From Salinibaculum sp. SYNS191 (GTDB lineage: Archaea > Halobacteriota > Halobacteria > Halobacteriales > Haloarculaceae): a stretch of DNA of 64,000 nt. Under the pieces are notes generated by a model, which searched no databases, was not told where the DNA came from, and saw nothing but the letters and a program-made list of their open reading frames with translations. The translations under genes were made by a program, and so were the position numbers. The stretch lies in contig NZ_CP147840.1 of assembly GCF_037338445.1 (NCBI RefSeq), positions 1 through 64,000 of the forward strand, read 5' to 3'. Below, one piece after another: positions 35,814 to 43,574 of the stretch. Positions within the stretch are counted from its first letter, which is position 1. Every line of letters starts with the position of its first letter.

Positions 35814-36224
35814 TCAGCCGCCGTACTCGTATTCGCGCAGGGTTGCCGAGTCCGTTCCTGCATCATTCTCCCAGATAATTCGAACTGTATCTCCGGAACT
35901 GACGCTATCGTTCGTTGTGTATGTGTCACCGGCGGATATCGTCCCACCACCCCAGTTATTCGCATCGTCAACGAAGGTTCCGTAGGTGACATTTATGTTG
36001 GCTGCGTCGAGGGTTGCACCACCAGTGTGGGTGATATCGATATTATTTCCATTCTCGACAAAATCAAAACTTGCCTGCGGCGCTGTATCGCTCACCTGGT
36101 CACCGAGACCGAGGACGAATGTTGCGATGACGGCTGCCAGAATGACGGTGATTGCGACCATCAATATCACGCCAATCACTGGACTGACTGCACCATCGTC
36201 GTTGCGAAGTTGTTGTAGCTTCAT
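35814..36224 (-). CDS. Type IV pilin-like protein 2
   Basis: The product is 136 residues (MKLQQLRNDDGAVSPVIGVI and onward). The N-terminal helix (SPVIGVILMVAITVILAAVI) is almost identical to pilin 1, while the head domain is shorter and different (ASFDFVENGNNIDITHTGGA). Processing by a PibD-like peptidase and assembly into a pilus are expected. TTATATGA on the minus strand near 36375-36385 is a possible promoter, about 150 nt upstream. Two pilins with a shared helix and different heads suggest major and minor subunits. Confidence 0.9.
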   Translation of the reverse strand: MKLQQLRNDDGAVSPVIGVILMVAITVILAAVIATFVLGLGDQVSDTAPQASFDFVENGNNIDITHTGGATLDAANINVTYGTFVDDANNWGGGTISAGDTYTTNDSVSSGDTVRIIWENDAGTDSATLREYEYGG

Positions 36225-36530
36225 GGTTTCTCACGGACACACAGCGCATACGAGATGGGCCACAACTGCTAAGATAGTGGCCCGTGTTATTTGGACTTGC
36301 ACACAGGATGGGTGCCATCCCAACCTGATGTCCTTCTCGTGATACTGCGTGTTCCTAGCCACGTGTAGACCATCACCTCATATAACAGTAAGGTCTTATT
36401 ACCAGGTTTGATAGTTCGAAAACGTATATTTCGCACTCAGTTTCATAAATAAATAAGACGTTAACAGGTGAAAACCACTTTCACTCTGCTTGGCTCGCAC
36501 TTACTTGTCTCTTATTGGAACGCTTTGAGT
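36225..36530. promoter_or_regulatory. Divergent region between pilin 2 and Orc1/Cdc6
   Basis: About 305 bases contain no gene of credible length. The part from 36360 to 36480 is AT-rich (ATAAATAAATAAGACGTTAA) and could serve as a promoter or duplex-unwinding element. I could not recognise a canonical haloarchaeal origin recognition box here, so this stretch is only a candidate origin. Confidence 0.35.
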
Positions 36531-37549
36531 ATGATAACTGACGCCCGAGCGCTCCGCCCGGAATACATCCCACGTGACCTGTACCACCGTGATGGACAGA
36601 AAGACGCACTGGCCTCGTGGCTCGATCCACTCACCCATGGTCGCTCGGGCGAGAACGCGTTTATTTTCGGCCCGACTGGGTCAGGAAAGACCACGCTGGC
36701 GAAGTACATCGCAAAGAAACTGCGAAACAGACGTTCGACGTGCGCTGGGGCCTGGCGAACTGTATGTCGGATCCGACGCCTGCAGCGACGCTCGCCGAGA
36801 TCGTGCGGGAGACCGACCTGGGGACGCAGCGCCCCGACGGCACCCCCCGCGCTCACTACATCCGGTTGCTCCGTGAGGCAGACTCGCAGATTCTTGCCAT
36901 CATCGACGAGGTGAACGCGCTGACCGACCTCGCCCTGCTGCATGCGCTGTACGATGTCCCGGGCGTGACGCTGGTCTGCATCTGTGTCGACGAGGATTCG
37001 TTGTTCTCAGCCCCGGATATCAACTCGGAGACGCGGAGTCGGCTGCGGACGTTCCGAACGATGCATCTTGACCCGTATTCGCATGACGAGCTGGTCGACA
37101 TCCTCGATTACCGTGTCGAATATGGGTTGATGCGCGACCGCGTCGCCGATGACGCGATTGACTACATTGCCGACCTTGCCGTCGGTAACGCTCGGACAGC
37201 GATTGCGTTACTCCGGCGGGCGGCCGAGGCGGCCAGTGCGGACGAGTGTCCCATTACGTCCGGGCTCGTCGACGACGTCCAGGAAGAGGCGCTGGCCGAC
37301 GTGCGCGACCGCCATATTCGGTCGCTGGGGACGCACCAGCGCGCGATATTCGAAATTATTCGCGAAGCGGGGAGTTCGGGCATCCGAGCGACAGACCTTC
37401 ACGGCCGGTACGCAAGCCGCGTCCAGGAGCCACGCGGCCAGAGTATGCGTCGGCGGTACCTCAACAGCCTCGAACGCTACGGCCTCATCGAACAGGCTGG
37501 AACCGGACGTGGGACACGCTACTGTGTCTTGCAAATCGAAGAAGCGTGA
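36531..37549 (+). pseudogene. cdc6: Orc1/Cdc6 replication initiator, interrupted by one frameshift
   Basis: The frame starts at ATG 36531 (MITDARALRPEYIPRDLYHR), carries the Walker A motif FGPTGSGKTTLAKYIAK, and breaks near 36713-36720. It continues in the next frame with SDPTPAATLAEIVRETDLG, the Walker B motif ILAIIDEVNAL, sensor-type segments and a C-terminal winged helix (SGIRATDLHGRYASRVQEP). Joined, it would be about 339 residues, slightly short for the family. The shift equals one missing base near the AAAG/GAAAC run. The other single-base breaks in this contig make a sequencing error likely. If real, the element would need another initiator. It is probably the replication protein of this element. 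Confidence 0.85.
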
Positions 37550-37661
37550 ATCCGTGAATCGCCTGACAGCAGTGGAAGCGTGAATTTCCGTGAATCGGCG
37601 CTACGGGTTGTTTTCCTTTCTCTGAGTAGCTCTCCGGGCGAAATCGTGATTATCCGTGAAT
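37545..37661. repeat. CGTGAAT iterons (candidate replication origin)
   Basis: CGTGAAT occurs five times in the same orientation at 37545, 37553, 37579, 37589 and 37655. The first four form two copies of a composite unit (GAAGCGTGAAT, then CCGTGAATCG). The cluster begins at the stop codon of orc1/cdc6 and extends to the promoter of the next gene. Initiator-binding repeats beside the initiator gene are common in archaeal replicons, so this is a fair origin candidate. Autoregulatory operators are an alternative. Confidence 0.55.
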
Positions 37662-37703
37662 TTGCGCGGGAACCCTTTTACAAGGCCGGCGGTCGCTCCG
37701 GGT

Positions 37704-37991
37704 ATGGCCTCTGTAGACCAGGCCTCCGCCGCGCGGTCGACGAGCAGGTACATGAACGGCGAGCAGTATCGCATCAGCGTCCAGGACGAGTATCGGCACC
37801 CAGAGTTCGACGCCCGCATCGACGTAATCCGCGTAGCTACTGACGAAGTCTGGACCTTTGACGTCAGCAACGGTGTCGCGCACCTGCAGACGACGAACGC
37901 CGGCTCCGGGCTGACCTCACTGCCAGAGTTACCAGAGTGGGTCGACCAGCTCGTGCGTGAACTCGACATCGAGGAGGTGGCGGTGCCGTGA
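37704..37991 (+). CDS. Small acidic protein of unknown function
   Basis: The product is 95 residues from ATG 37704. The start is supported by CTTTTACAA about 28 nt upstream (leaderless). The sequence is a compact beta-rich unit (YRISVQDEYRHPEFDARIDV, EVWTFDVSNGVAHL) with an acidic helical end (WVDQLVRELDIEEV). There are no cysteines, spans or signal. It lies immediately after the iterons. The function was not recognised. Confidence 0.72.
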   Translation: MASVDQASAARSTSRYMNGEQYRISVQDEYRHPEFDARIDVIRVATDEVWTFDVSNGVAHLQTTNAGSGLTSLPELPEWVDQLVRELDIEEVAVP

Positions 37992-38254
37992 ATGGGCTAT
38001 CTGATGCCCGAGGGTCATTCCTAGGAAGGTTTCGGGATGCTGTTTGGGCACCCCATCGTAACCAGCGACAGAGACTCTCAAAAAATATTGGCTCCCAAAG
38101 CGTTATACAAACATCAGGTCTAGTCAGTGCGTGCCCTGGGGGCCGAAATTGTGGATCGTCAGCTCGAACGCGGCTTACTCTTAGAACGGAACGATTGCGA
38201 GGTGATGTCAATCAGGGAAATCTGACACCGCGTCGGCTTCTATCTGTAGAACAG

Positions 38255-38509
38255 TCAGGAGCTTTCGGATTCTCCCTGAAGATATGCTTCGCCGTCTGGT
38301 GTAATTCGATAGTAGCCCCTCTTCACACGTTCTACCATCCCTTTATCAACAAGTTTGGAAAGACGACGATTGACTTCATCTCTGGATTTGTCGATGTTGA
38401 TAGCGATTACCGCGGGCGACAGTATAATACCTGTCTCAGACAACAGCTCAAGGATTCTGTCGTCAATGGGCAACTGCATCCACCCCGGTGGTTGACGTGT
38501 GGAAGCCAC
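38255..38509 (-). CDS. PhiH1-repressor-like winged-helix regulator
   Basis: The product is 84 residues from GTG 38509. The sequence (PPGWMQLPIDDRILELLSET, LSPAVIAINIDKSRDEVNRR, KGMVERVKRGYYRITPDGEA) matches the pattern of the haloarchaeal virus PhiH1 repressor family. A TGATAAGT element about 28 nt upstream fits a leaderless promoter. It faces the large plus-strand operon across a region full of inverted repeats, so it is the likely switch repressing that operon and itself. Confidence 0.88.
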   Translation of the reverse strand: MASTRQPPGWMQLPIDDRILELLSETGIILSPAVIAINIDKSRDEVNRRLSKLVDKGMVERVKRGYYRITPDGEAYLQGESESS

Positions 38510-38640
38510 TTTTTACCTTATTCAACGCCCGGTAACTTATCAGGTTCCAATAACGAATACGTGTGGTTAACCACATGGATTGATGTGAAGATTTATTATT
38601 CAGTCTCATTAATCCATGTGATACAGATCGACGCGACACT
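38510..38640. promoter_or_regulatory. Divergent operator/promoter region with inverted repeats
   Basis: TGTGGTTAACCACA at 38562-38575 is a perfect 14-bp palindrome. Overlapping its right half, CACATGGATT (38572-38581) is perfectly inverted as AATCCATGTG (38611-38620), bracketing a TATA-like ATTTATTATT at 38591-38600. Binding by a dimeric winged-helix repressor here would block the plus-strand promoter. The minus-strand promoter of the repressor lies next to it, near 38535. Confidence 0.65.
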
Positions 38641-38736
38641 CCGAAGGGTGTCTCTACCCGGCGACACGCCGCAAAAACTCGCTGGGTGCGACACCGTGTC
38701 CCTACCACGGGTGTCGCGTCGGTCGGATCTCCGACC
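38641..38736 (+). promoter_or_regulatory. Structured 5' leader of the plus-strand operon
   Basis: With a TATA box near 38595, the transcript would carry about 200 nt of leader before the ATG at 38827. The leader can fold into hairpins: a weak GTGTC/GACAC pair near 38649-38666, then GCGACACCGTG (38688-38698) with CACGGGTGTCGC (38706-38717), then GGTCGGA (38721-38727) with TCCGACC (38730-38736). This may be an attenuator, a protein-binding leader or a stability element. Confidence 0.45.
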
Positions 38737-38826
38737 CATGGAAGACAACGACGCGCGACCGTTTCAAGGTTCGCACCGGCACGCGGTATCGACCGACGAT
38801 CACCCAGTTCTCACCGAGATCCACTC

Positions 38827-39468
38827 ATGAGTACCGACACCACCACGACCGACAGTACCGATACCACGACCACCTGGACGGACCTGTCCGCGTTCCAGCG
38901 CGACACGCTCGCCGTCCTGCAGGAGATCGACCACGAGGATGCCACGAGCTACGGGCTCGAAATCAAGCGCCGGCTCGAAGACCTCTACGGCGAAGAGGTC
39001 AACCACGGCCGGCTGTACCCGAACCTCGATCAACTCGTTCAGGCCGACCTGGTCGAAAAGAGCGACCTCGACGAGCGCACGAATCGCTACGCGTTGACTC
39101 ACGCCGGGAAGCGCCTGCTCGAAGTGCAGGCCGAACATCTCGCGACGCTGACCGACATCTGCCAAGCCGAGGTCGTCGCCGACGGCGGGCAGGAGTTCGT
39201 CCCGGTACACTTCATCGCCTACGAGGACGACGCCGACTTGGAGATTGATGACAGCGGCGAGGATCCGACCGTCGCGAACCACGACGAGCTGGTCAACAGC
39301 GGCCAGACGTTCGGCGAGATCCGCATGATGTCCCGCGAGCACGCGGAGGAGTACGACCTCGATGTCGTCACCCAGGACGACGCGCTCTGGTGCGACGAGG
39401 TTGCAGACCTGGATATCGGCGAGGCCGTCCGGGTCGACGACCTGCGCGAGGAGGGCGCCGTCTCATGA
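38827..39468 (+). CDS. PadR-like transcription regulator, first gene of the plus-strand operon
   Basis: The product is 213 residues from ATG 38827. After a Thr-rich tail comes a PadR-type winged helix (LSAFQRDTLAVLQEIDHEDA, SYGLEIKRRLEDLYGEEVNH, GRLYPNLDQLVQADLVEKSD, RTNRYALTHAGKRLLE). The C-terminal 100 residues form an acidic domain (EFVPVHFIAYEDDADLEIDD) that I do not recognise. PadR-like proteins with this layout are common in haloarchaeal plasmids and viruses. It is probably a second control point beside the PhiH1-like repressor. Its stop overlaps the next start (ATGA). Confidence 0.88.
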   Translation: MSTDTTTTDSTDTTTTWTDLSAFQRDTLAVLQEIDHEDATSYGLEIKRRLEDLYGEEVNHGRLYPNLDQLVQADLVEKSDLDERTNRYALTHAGKRLLEVQAEHLATLTDICQAEVVADGGQEFVPVHFIAYEDDADLEIDDSGEDPTVANHDELVNSGQTFGEIRMMSREHAEEYDLDVVTQDDALWCDEVADLDIGEAVRVDDLREEGAVS

Positions 39469-39971
39469 ATCCCGCCGACAGACTGCGCGAGGCCCGCAAA
39501 CAGTGCGCCCTCGCGGCCGACGCCGAGGAGATGACTGAGATGCAACGCGAGACGGCTGGCCATCTGGCGGGCATCCTCGACCAGCTGGCCGGCAGCGTCG
39601 ATGCGGTCCAGGAGGGGGCGGTCGTCCGGGCCGACGGTGGCCAGCCAGTGTGTGATTTCTGTGGCGACGACCACGAGACGCTGGCCGCTGCTTTGCGATG
39701 CTGTACCGAGCGGTTCCTTCCTGACGGCGAGAGTGTTCGCGCCGACGGCGGGCAGCAGGAGCTAGACGAGCCAGCTATCGTTCCAGAGCCAGTTGCAGCA
39801 GACGAAGAAGTCGACGACGAGGACTGTGCGTACGAAGTCTGTGACTCTGCTGCAGACTATCGCGTGCAGTTGGAGAACGACTACCTCTTCTACTGCTGCC
39901 AGGAGTGTTCGCGCCGTAATCGCGTCTACGCGAGGGAGAACGACTTGCTGGAGAACAAGGTGCAGCCATGA
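39465..39971 (+). CDS. Zinc-finger-bearing protein
   Basis: The product is 168 residues from ATG 39465, overlapping the upstream stop. The N-terminal part is helical (ADRLREARKQCALAADAEEM). It carries two metal-binding groups: CDFCGDDHETLAAALRCC and CAYEVCDSAADY followed by YCCQECSRRN. Such proteins commonly bind nucleic acid or mediate protein contacts. It ends with a 4-nt overlap with the next gene. No named family was recognised. Confidence 0.8.
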   Translation: MNPADRLREARKQCALAADAEEMTEMQRETAGHLAGILDQLAGSVDAVQEGAVVRADGGQPVCDFCGDDHETLAAALRCCTERFLPDGESVRADGGQQELDEPAIVPEPVAADEEVDDEDCAYEVCDSAADYRVQLENDYLFYCCQECSRRNRVYARENDLLENKVQP

Positions 39972-40372
39972 GCCAGTCCAAAGGCGGCCACCCTGGCGCA
40001 CCTCAGGCGGGCTCGGTCGTCCGCAACTATGCGGACCTCCTCAACTGGTTGCCTGACCCGCCGGAGACGTTTTTCATGGCCGATGTGCCAGAGGACTACG
40101 TTGGGACGATTCGCTCACTGTCCCACGACAGTGTCATCGCCAAGGAGGGCTGGGAGGCCTACGACGGTGAATCGATGCCGACCGAGAACAGCCGGCGTGT
40201 CTGGAAGGTCGAATCCTGGGCCAGCGAGCGCGCGGCTGAGATCGTCGCGAACCGCGACGCGATCTGTCCGTGCGGCCACGCCGGCGTCCAGAACTGCGGC
40301 GACCACTACGCCTGTAGTTTCGAAGCCTGCGACCAGGCGTTCGAGCGTGACGAGCTGGAGGTGGATAGATGA
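39968..40372 (+). CDS. Small protein with C-terminal zinc ribbon
   Basis: The product is 134 residues. The N-terminal 90 residues are mixed (RNYADLLNWLPDPPETFFMA), followed by CPCGHAGVQNCGDHYACSFE and C-DQAFERDELEV, a C4-C5 zinc ribbon. There is no signal or span. It overlaps both neighbours by 4 nt. The function was not recognised. Confidence 0.78.
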   Translation: MSQSKGGHPGAPQAGSVVRNYADLLNWLPDPPETFFMADVPEDYVGTIRSLSHDSVIAKEGWEAYDGESMPTENSRRVWKVESWASERAAEIVANRDAICPCGHAGVQNCGDHYACSFEACDQAFERDELEVDR

Positions 40373-40998
40373 CGAGCCAGCAGGACCGCACGGACGGAGC
40401 GGTCGACTGGCCGGCACAATTCGAACGGACGCCCGCGTCACAACGCGTCCACACCTCGAAGTTCGGCGTTACGTTCCACGAGGCACTTCGGCGCATCGAG
40501 ACGGAACTACTGGATCGCGTCGGCGCTGATGATTGGCGCGTCTCGACGGCCGCTCCCCACCGGAAACAGGACGGGATGCCGTATGCGAACGCCAACCCGT
40601 CGGATCCAGCGGTCGTGGTCCGGTGGTCGAAAGATGGCCAGCAATTCGCCGTCGCCTGCGATCACTACACGGACTGGCGGGACAACGCCCGGGCGATTGG
40701 GCTGTACATTCGTGAGAAGCGCAAGATGTCTGACCGGCCGGTGACGACCGGGCAGTCCGAGTTCGCGACGGCGCGGCTGCCCAGCGGCAACGAAGAAGCC
40801 ATCGTCGCCGACGCGCCGGCCGACCAGCCAGCGCCGCACGAGGTCCTCGATGTCACGCCGGACGCTCCCGAAGACGTCGTCGAGGCGGCCTACCGTCAGA
40901 AGACGAAGACTGCCCACCCCGACCAGGGCGGCAGCGCCGAGGAACTGAAGCGCGTCCGCCAGGCGAAGGAAGCGATGTTGGACGGAGGGGAGCGATGA
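40369..40998 (+). CDS. Protein with C-terminal J domain (DnaJ-like)
   Basis: The product is 209 residues. The first 130 residues form a domain I do not recognise (FGVTFHEALRRIETELLDRV, VVVRWSKDGQQFAVACDHYT). The last 57 residues are a J domain (HEVLDVTPDAPEDVVEAAYR) with the HPD motif at about 183-185 (TAHPDQGGS). J domains recruit and activate Hsp70/DnaK, so this element may direct the host chaperone to its own replication or recombination complex. It immediately precedes the integrase with a 4-nt overlap. Confidence 0.87.
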   Translation: MTSQQDRTDGAVDWPAQFERTPASQRVHTSKFGVTFHEALRRIETELLDRVGADDWRVSTAAPHRKQDGMPYANANPSDPAVVVRWSKDGQQFAVACDHYTDWRDNARAIGLYIREKRKMSDRPVTTGQSEFATARLPSGNEEAIVADAPADQPAPHEVLDVTPDAPEDVVEAAYRQKTKTAHPDQGGSAEELKRVRQAKEAMLDGGER

Positions 40999-42035
40999 GT
41001 GATGGCCGCGATCTCTCCCCACGCGAGGCAGCGGAGCGCTGGCTTGATCGTCGACGACCAGACGTTCGCGACTCCACGCTGTCGACGCTGTGGTACCGCC
41101 TCAAACTGTTCGTCGAGTACTGCGAGCGAGAAGGGTTCGACTCCATTCGTGACATCGACGGATGGGACATTGACGAGTATCAGCTGCATCGCCATCAGAA
41201 CGCCAAACCTCTCACGCTTAACAAGGAACTCGGGACGCTCCGGCAGTGGCTGGAGTACTGTGTCTCGATTGGAGTCGTCGACGAGGCTGTCCCGACGGCT
41301 GTTGAGATACCCGATGTCGATCCAGCAGACCGCAGTGACGACACGATGCTGCCGCCAGAGCGTGGCGAGGCGTTACTCTCGTGGTATCGCGATAGTCCCC
41401 AGCGCGCGAGTCGCCCACACGCTCTCCTGGAAATCTTCTGGACCGTCGGCTGTCGGTCGGGGGCGCTACGGAGTCTCGATGTGCGAGATTTCAACGCCGA
41501 CGAACAGTGGCTCCGATTCGAGCACCGGCCGGAGACCGGCACCGAGCTCAAGAAGGGTCGTCGTGGCGAGCGCTACGTCGGGTTGCTCGACGAGCCGACG
41601 GCCGTCCTTGCCGAGTTCCTGGATCGCGAGCGGATGGACATCTCCGACAGGTACGGCCGCTCGCCGCTCATCCCCAGCGAGGCAGGGCGACCGGCGACTA
41701 GTACTATCCGCGATTGGTGCTACTTGGCGACGGTCCCCTGCAAGCACGGCCCCTGCCCGCACGAGAACGACCCGGCCTCCTGTGAGTATCTGTCGTACGT
41801 CACGGCAAGCGGATGTCCGTCAAGTCGGTCGCCCCACCAGGTGCGGACAGGCTCGATTACATGGCAGCTCTCCCGTGGCGTCCCGATTGAGGTCATTGCA
41901 GATCGGGTCAACTCCAGCCCAGATACCATCGAAGAACACTACGACAAGGAAGATCCGCGGCGCGAACTCGAAGTGCGCCGCCGCGGCCACCTCGACGCAC
42001 TTTCACTTGACGATGACACCAGAACGCACGAGTAA
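40995..42035 (+). CDS. Tyrosine recombinase / integrase (full length)
   Basis: The product is 346 residues with a SAM-like core-binding domain (about 10-110, STLWYRLKLFVEYCEREGFD) and a catalytic domain. Visible catalytic parts are Arg in GCRSGALRSLD, Lys in ELKKGRRGERY, the HxxR box in SPHQVRTGSI, and Tyr in DTIEEHYDKED. A Cys-rich insertion (CKHGPCPHENDPASCE) is characteristic of haloarchaeal virus or plasmid integrases. Most likely it integrates or excises the element or resolves multimers. No attachment site could be identified. The next small gene begins inside its 3' end. Confidence 0.93.
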   Translation: MSDGRDLSPREAAERWLDRRRPDVRDSTLSTLWYRLKLFVEYCEREGFDSIRDIDGWDIDEYQLHRHQNAKPLTLNKELGTLRQWLEYCVSIGVVDEAVPTAVEIPDVDPADRSDDTMLPPERGEALLSWYRDSPQRASRPHALLEIFWTVGCRSGALRSLDVRDFNADEQWLRFEHRPETGTELKKGRRGERYVGLLDEPTAVLAEFLDRERMDISDRYGRSPLIPSEAGRPATSTIRDWCYLATVPCKHGPCPHENDPASCEYLSYVTASGCPSSRSPHQVRTGSITWQLSRGVPIEVIADRVNSSPDTIEEHYDKEDPRRELEVRRRGHLDALSLDDDTRTHE

Positions 42036-42177
42036 CGACAGTGGTATCGGTCCAAAACCAGGGGACGGCGATAGGTTCGTAGCCGAAATCTGCCCGAACC
42101 CATCCTACCTTAAGGGATTCCGGCAACAACATCCGGAAGTCACTTCTCAAATCGCGGGGGTGAGCCGCTGTGTCTAA
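42013..42177 (+). CDS. Small protein of unknown function
   Basis: A 54-residue frame from ATG 42013, overlapping the end of the integrase by 23 nt (MTPERTSNDSGIGPKPGDGD and onward, ending SQIAGVSRCV). It fills the gap between the integrase and the next zinc-ribbon gene, whose GTG overlaps its stop region. The dense operon packing supports it. The sequence itself is uninformative. Confidence 0.5.
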   Translation: MTPERTSNDSGIGPKPGDGDRFVAEICPNPSYLKGFRQQHPEVTSQIAGVSRCV

Positions 42178-42301
42178 GCAACAGCGGCAGTTCGACCCCG
42201 ATTCCTTACCGAACCCCCGCTGTTTGTACTGTGGTGAGTCGTTCGATCCAGACGACCAACCGCAGTGTCCAGCGCGCGCTGAGGGGGTGTGCCGCCCATG
42301 A
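42170..42301 (+). CDS. 43-residue zinc-ribbon miniprotein
   Basis: From GTG 42170, with GGGGGTGAG upstream, the product is VSKQQRQFDPDSLPNPRCLY, then CGESFDPDDQPQC and C-terminal AEGVCRP. Four cysteines (CxxC, C, C) suit one zinc ion. The stop overlaps the next ATG (ATGA). Two similar miniproteins occur downstream at 44945 and 45090. Confidence 0.6.
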   Translation: MSKQQRQFDPDSLPNPRCLYCGESFDPDDQPQCPARAEGVCRP

Positions 42302-42627
42302 TCGTCGGCGGCCCGCTCCCCGCGTGTCACGAGACGATCGACAACCACGACGACTGGCGCGCGGCGAAAGATACCGATCTTGACCAGCGTGGTCCCTGCC
42401 GCTACTGCTTCCCCGAGTGCGAGACTACTGGGGATATCGACGCGCCGCTGTCGCAGTTGGTGACCGCAGACTCCCGCTCGGGCCGCGTGGTTCACATCGA
42501 CGCCGACCACGGCGACCCGACCTACGACCCACCCATCAGACAGTCGTCGCTGGCCGCCCAGCTCGCCGCTGAGGACTTCGGACCGGAAGATATCGGGCTC
42601 GACCCGGTCGCGGGAGGTGACGTCTGA
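42298..42627 (+). CDS. Small Cys/His-containing protein
   Basis: The product is 109 residues from ATG 42298 (overlapping the upstream stop). The N-terminal part has CHETIDNHDDWR and CRYCFPECET, a possible zinc site. The rest is acidic (VVHIDADHGDPTYDPPIRQS). It overlaps the next gene at the stop/start (TGATG). The function is unknown. Confidence 0.7.
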   Translation: MIVGGPLPACHETIDNHDDWRAAKDTDLDQRGPCRYCFPECETTGDIDAPLSQLVTADSRSGRVVHIDADHGDPTYDPPIRQSSLAAQLAAEDFGPEDIGLDPVAGGDV

Positions 42628-43574
42628 TGCCGAGTGAGTGGCCCGTTGAGCGAGATGATCACGCGTACAAGCCACTCCCAGAGAGCTGGCTCGACCACCC
42701 AGCCGCGGAGGACCCTTCGAAGCGAGGGCCGCGCTGTCTGGCCGTCAGCTGTGAGATCAAGGAGGGGCGCATCATCCGCGTCCGCTACGGTCACCTCGTC
42801 AGCGCGAACGTCGTCGAGACGGTTGGACCCGCGGTCGCGAATCCAGATGGGGAGGGCTACGTGCCGAAGGGGCTGGTCGACGGCACGGGCTGGCCCCGGT
42901 CGTACGTGCCATCGCCGGGTGTCGACCTGGACGAGTTGCGGACCTGCGAGCGCCGACATCTCGTCGACCTCTGGCGCGATCGGTTGGACTTCGCCTTCGA
43001 GTACGAGCGCGAGGTCCTCGACGAGGATCCGGAAGCACGTCTGGTCGCTGATGGCGGACTACCAGTTGATGAGACTGCTCGATGCGAGGATTGCGGCGTC
43101 TCCAACCGCGAAGAAGCCTTGCGAGCGATTCAGGTGTGCGATGGTGGTCGGGAGTTGTTGTGCTCTTCGTGCTTCGAGGACGCGCTTGCTGACGGTCGCG
43201 TGTCCCGAGACGACGAGCGGCTGAAGACCGATGGCGGCCAGGTTGCACTCTCACGCAACCCCGACGTGCGGGAAGTGGCACAGTTGGAGCATGACGAGTA
43301 CAAGCCCACGTGTCCCGATTGCGGACGCTATGTCGGGCACTCGAAGAGCGGCGGCAAACCGCTTCCGGGAATCGTTCCAGAATGTTTCGGATGGGAGTGT
43401 CAGGACTGCAATCTGACCTTCCCGTCCAACTGTGCAGGCCGGAACGCTCCCGGGTTCAACGACAGCATGGCCGGTCTGAAAGTCAAGTTTCGCGACGGGA
43501 AGGCTCGATGGGTTCCAGTTCCAGAGCGGTATATCGGACCTGACGTTGACGACCACGGAGGTGACCAGGCGTGA
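42627..43574 (+). CDS. Protein with two zinc-ribbon modules
   Basis: The product is 315 residues. The N-terminal 140 residues are unrecognised (WLDHPAAEDPSKRGPRCLAV). Then come CEDCGVSNREEALRAIQVC with CSSC, and a second ribbon, CPDCGRYVGHSKSGGKPLPG with CFGWECQDCNLTF. Both look like treble-clef or ribbon zinc sites. The C-terminus is a short basic/aromatic segment (KARWVPVPERYIG). It overlaps the neighbours by 1 nt (upstream) and 4 nt (downstream). It is possibly a nucleic-acid-binding factor. Confidence 0.78.
   Translation: MPSEWPVERDDHAYKPLPESWLDHPAAEDPSKRGPRCLAVSCEIKEGRIIRVRYGHLVSANVVETVGPAVANPDGEGYVPKGLVDGTGWPRSYVPSPGVDLDELRTCERRHLVDLWRDRLDFAFEYEREVLDEDPEARLVADGGLPVDETARCEDCGVSNREEALRAIQVCDGGRELLCSSCFEDALADGRVSRDDERLKTDGGQVALSRNPDVREVAQLEHDEYKPTCPDCGRYVGHSKSGGKPLPGIVPECFGWECQDCNLTFPSNCAGRNAPGFNDSMAGLKVKFRDGKARWVPVPERYIGPDVDDHGGDQA

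Noticed and set aside
36706..36725. Programmed ribosomal frameshift in orc1/cdc6
   Set aside because: The required shift is compatible with one missing base, and no canonical slippery heptamer lies in the right frame; sequencing error is simpler.
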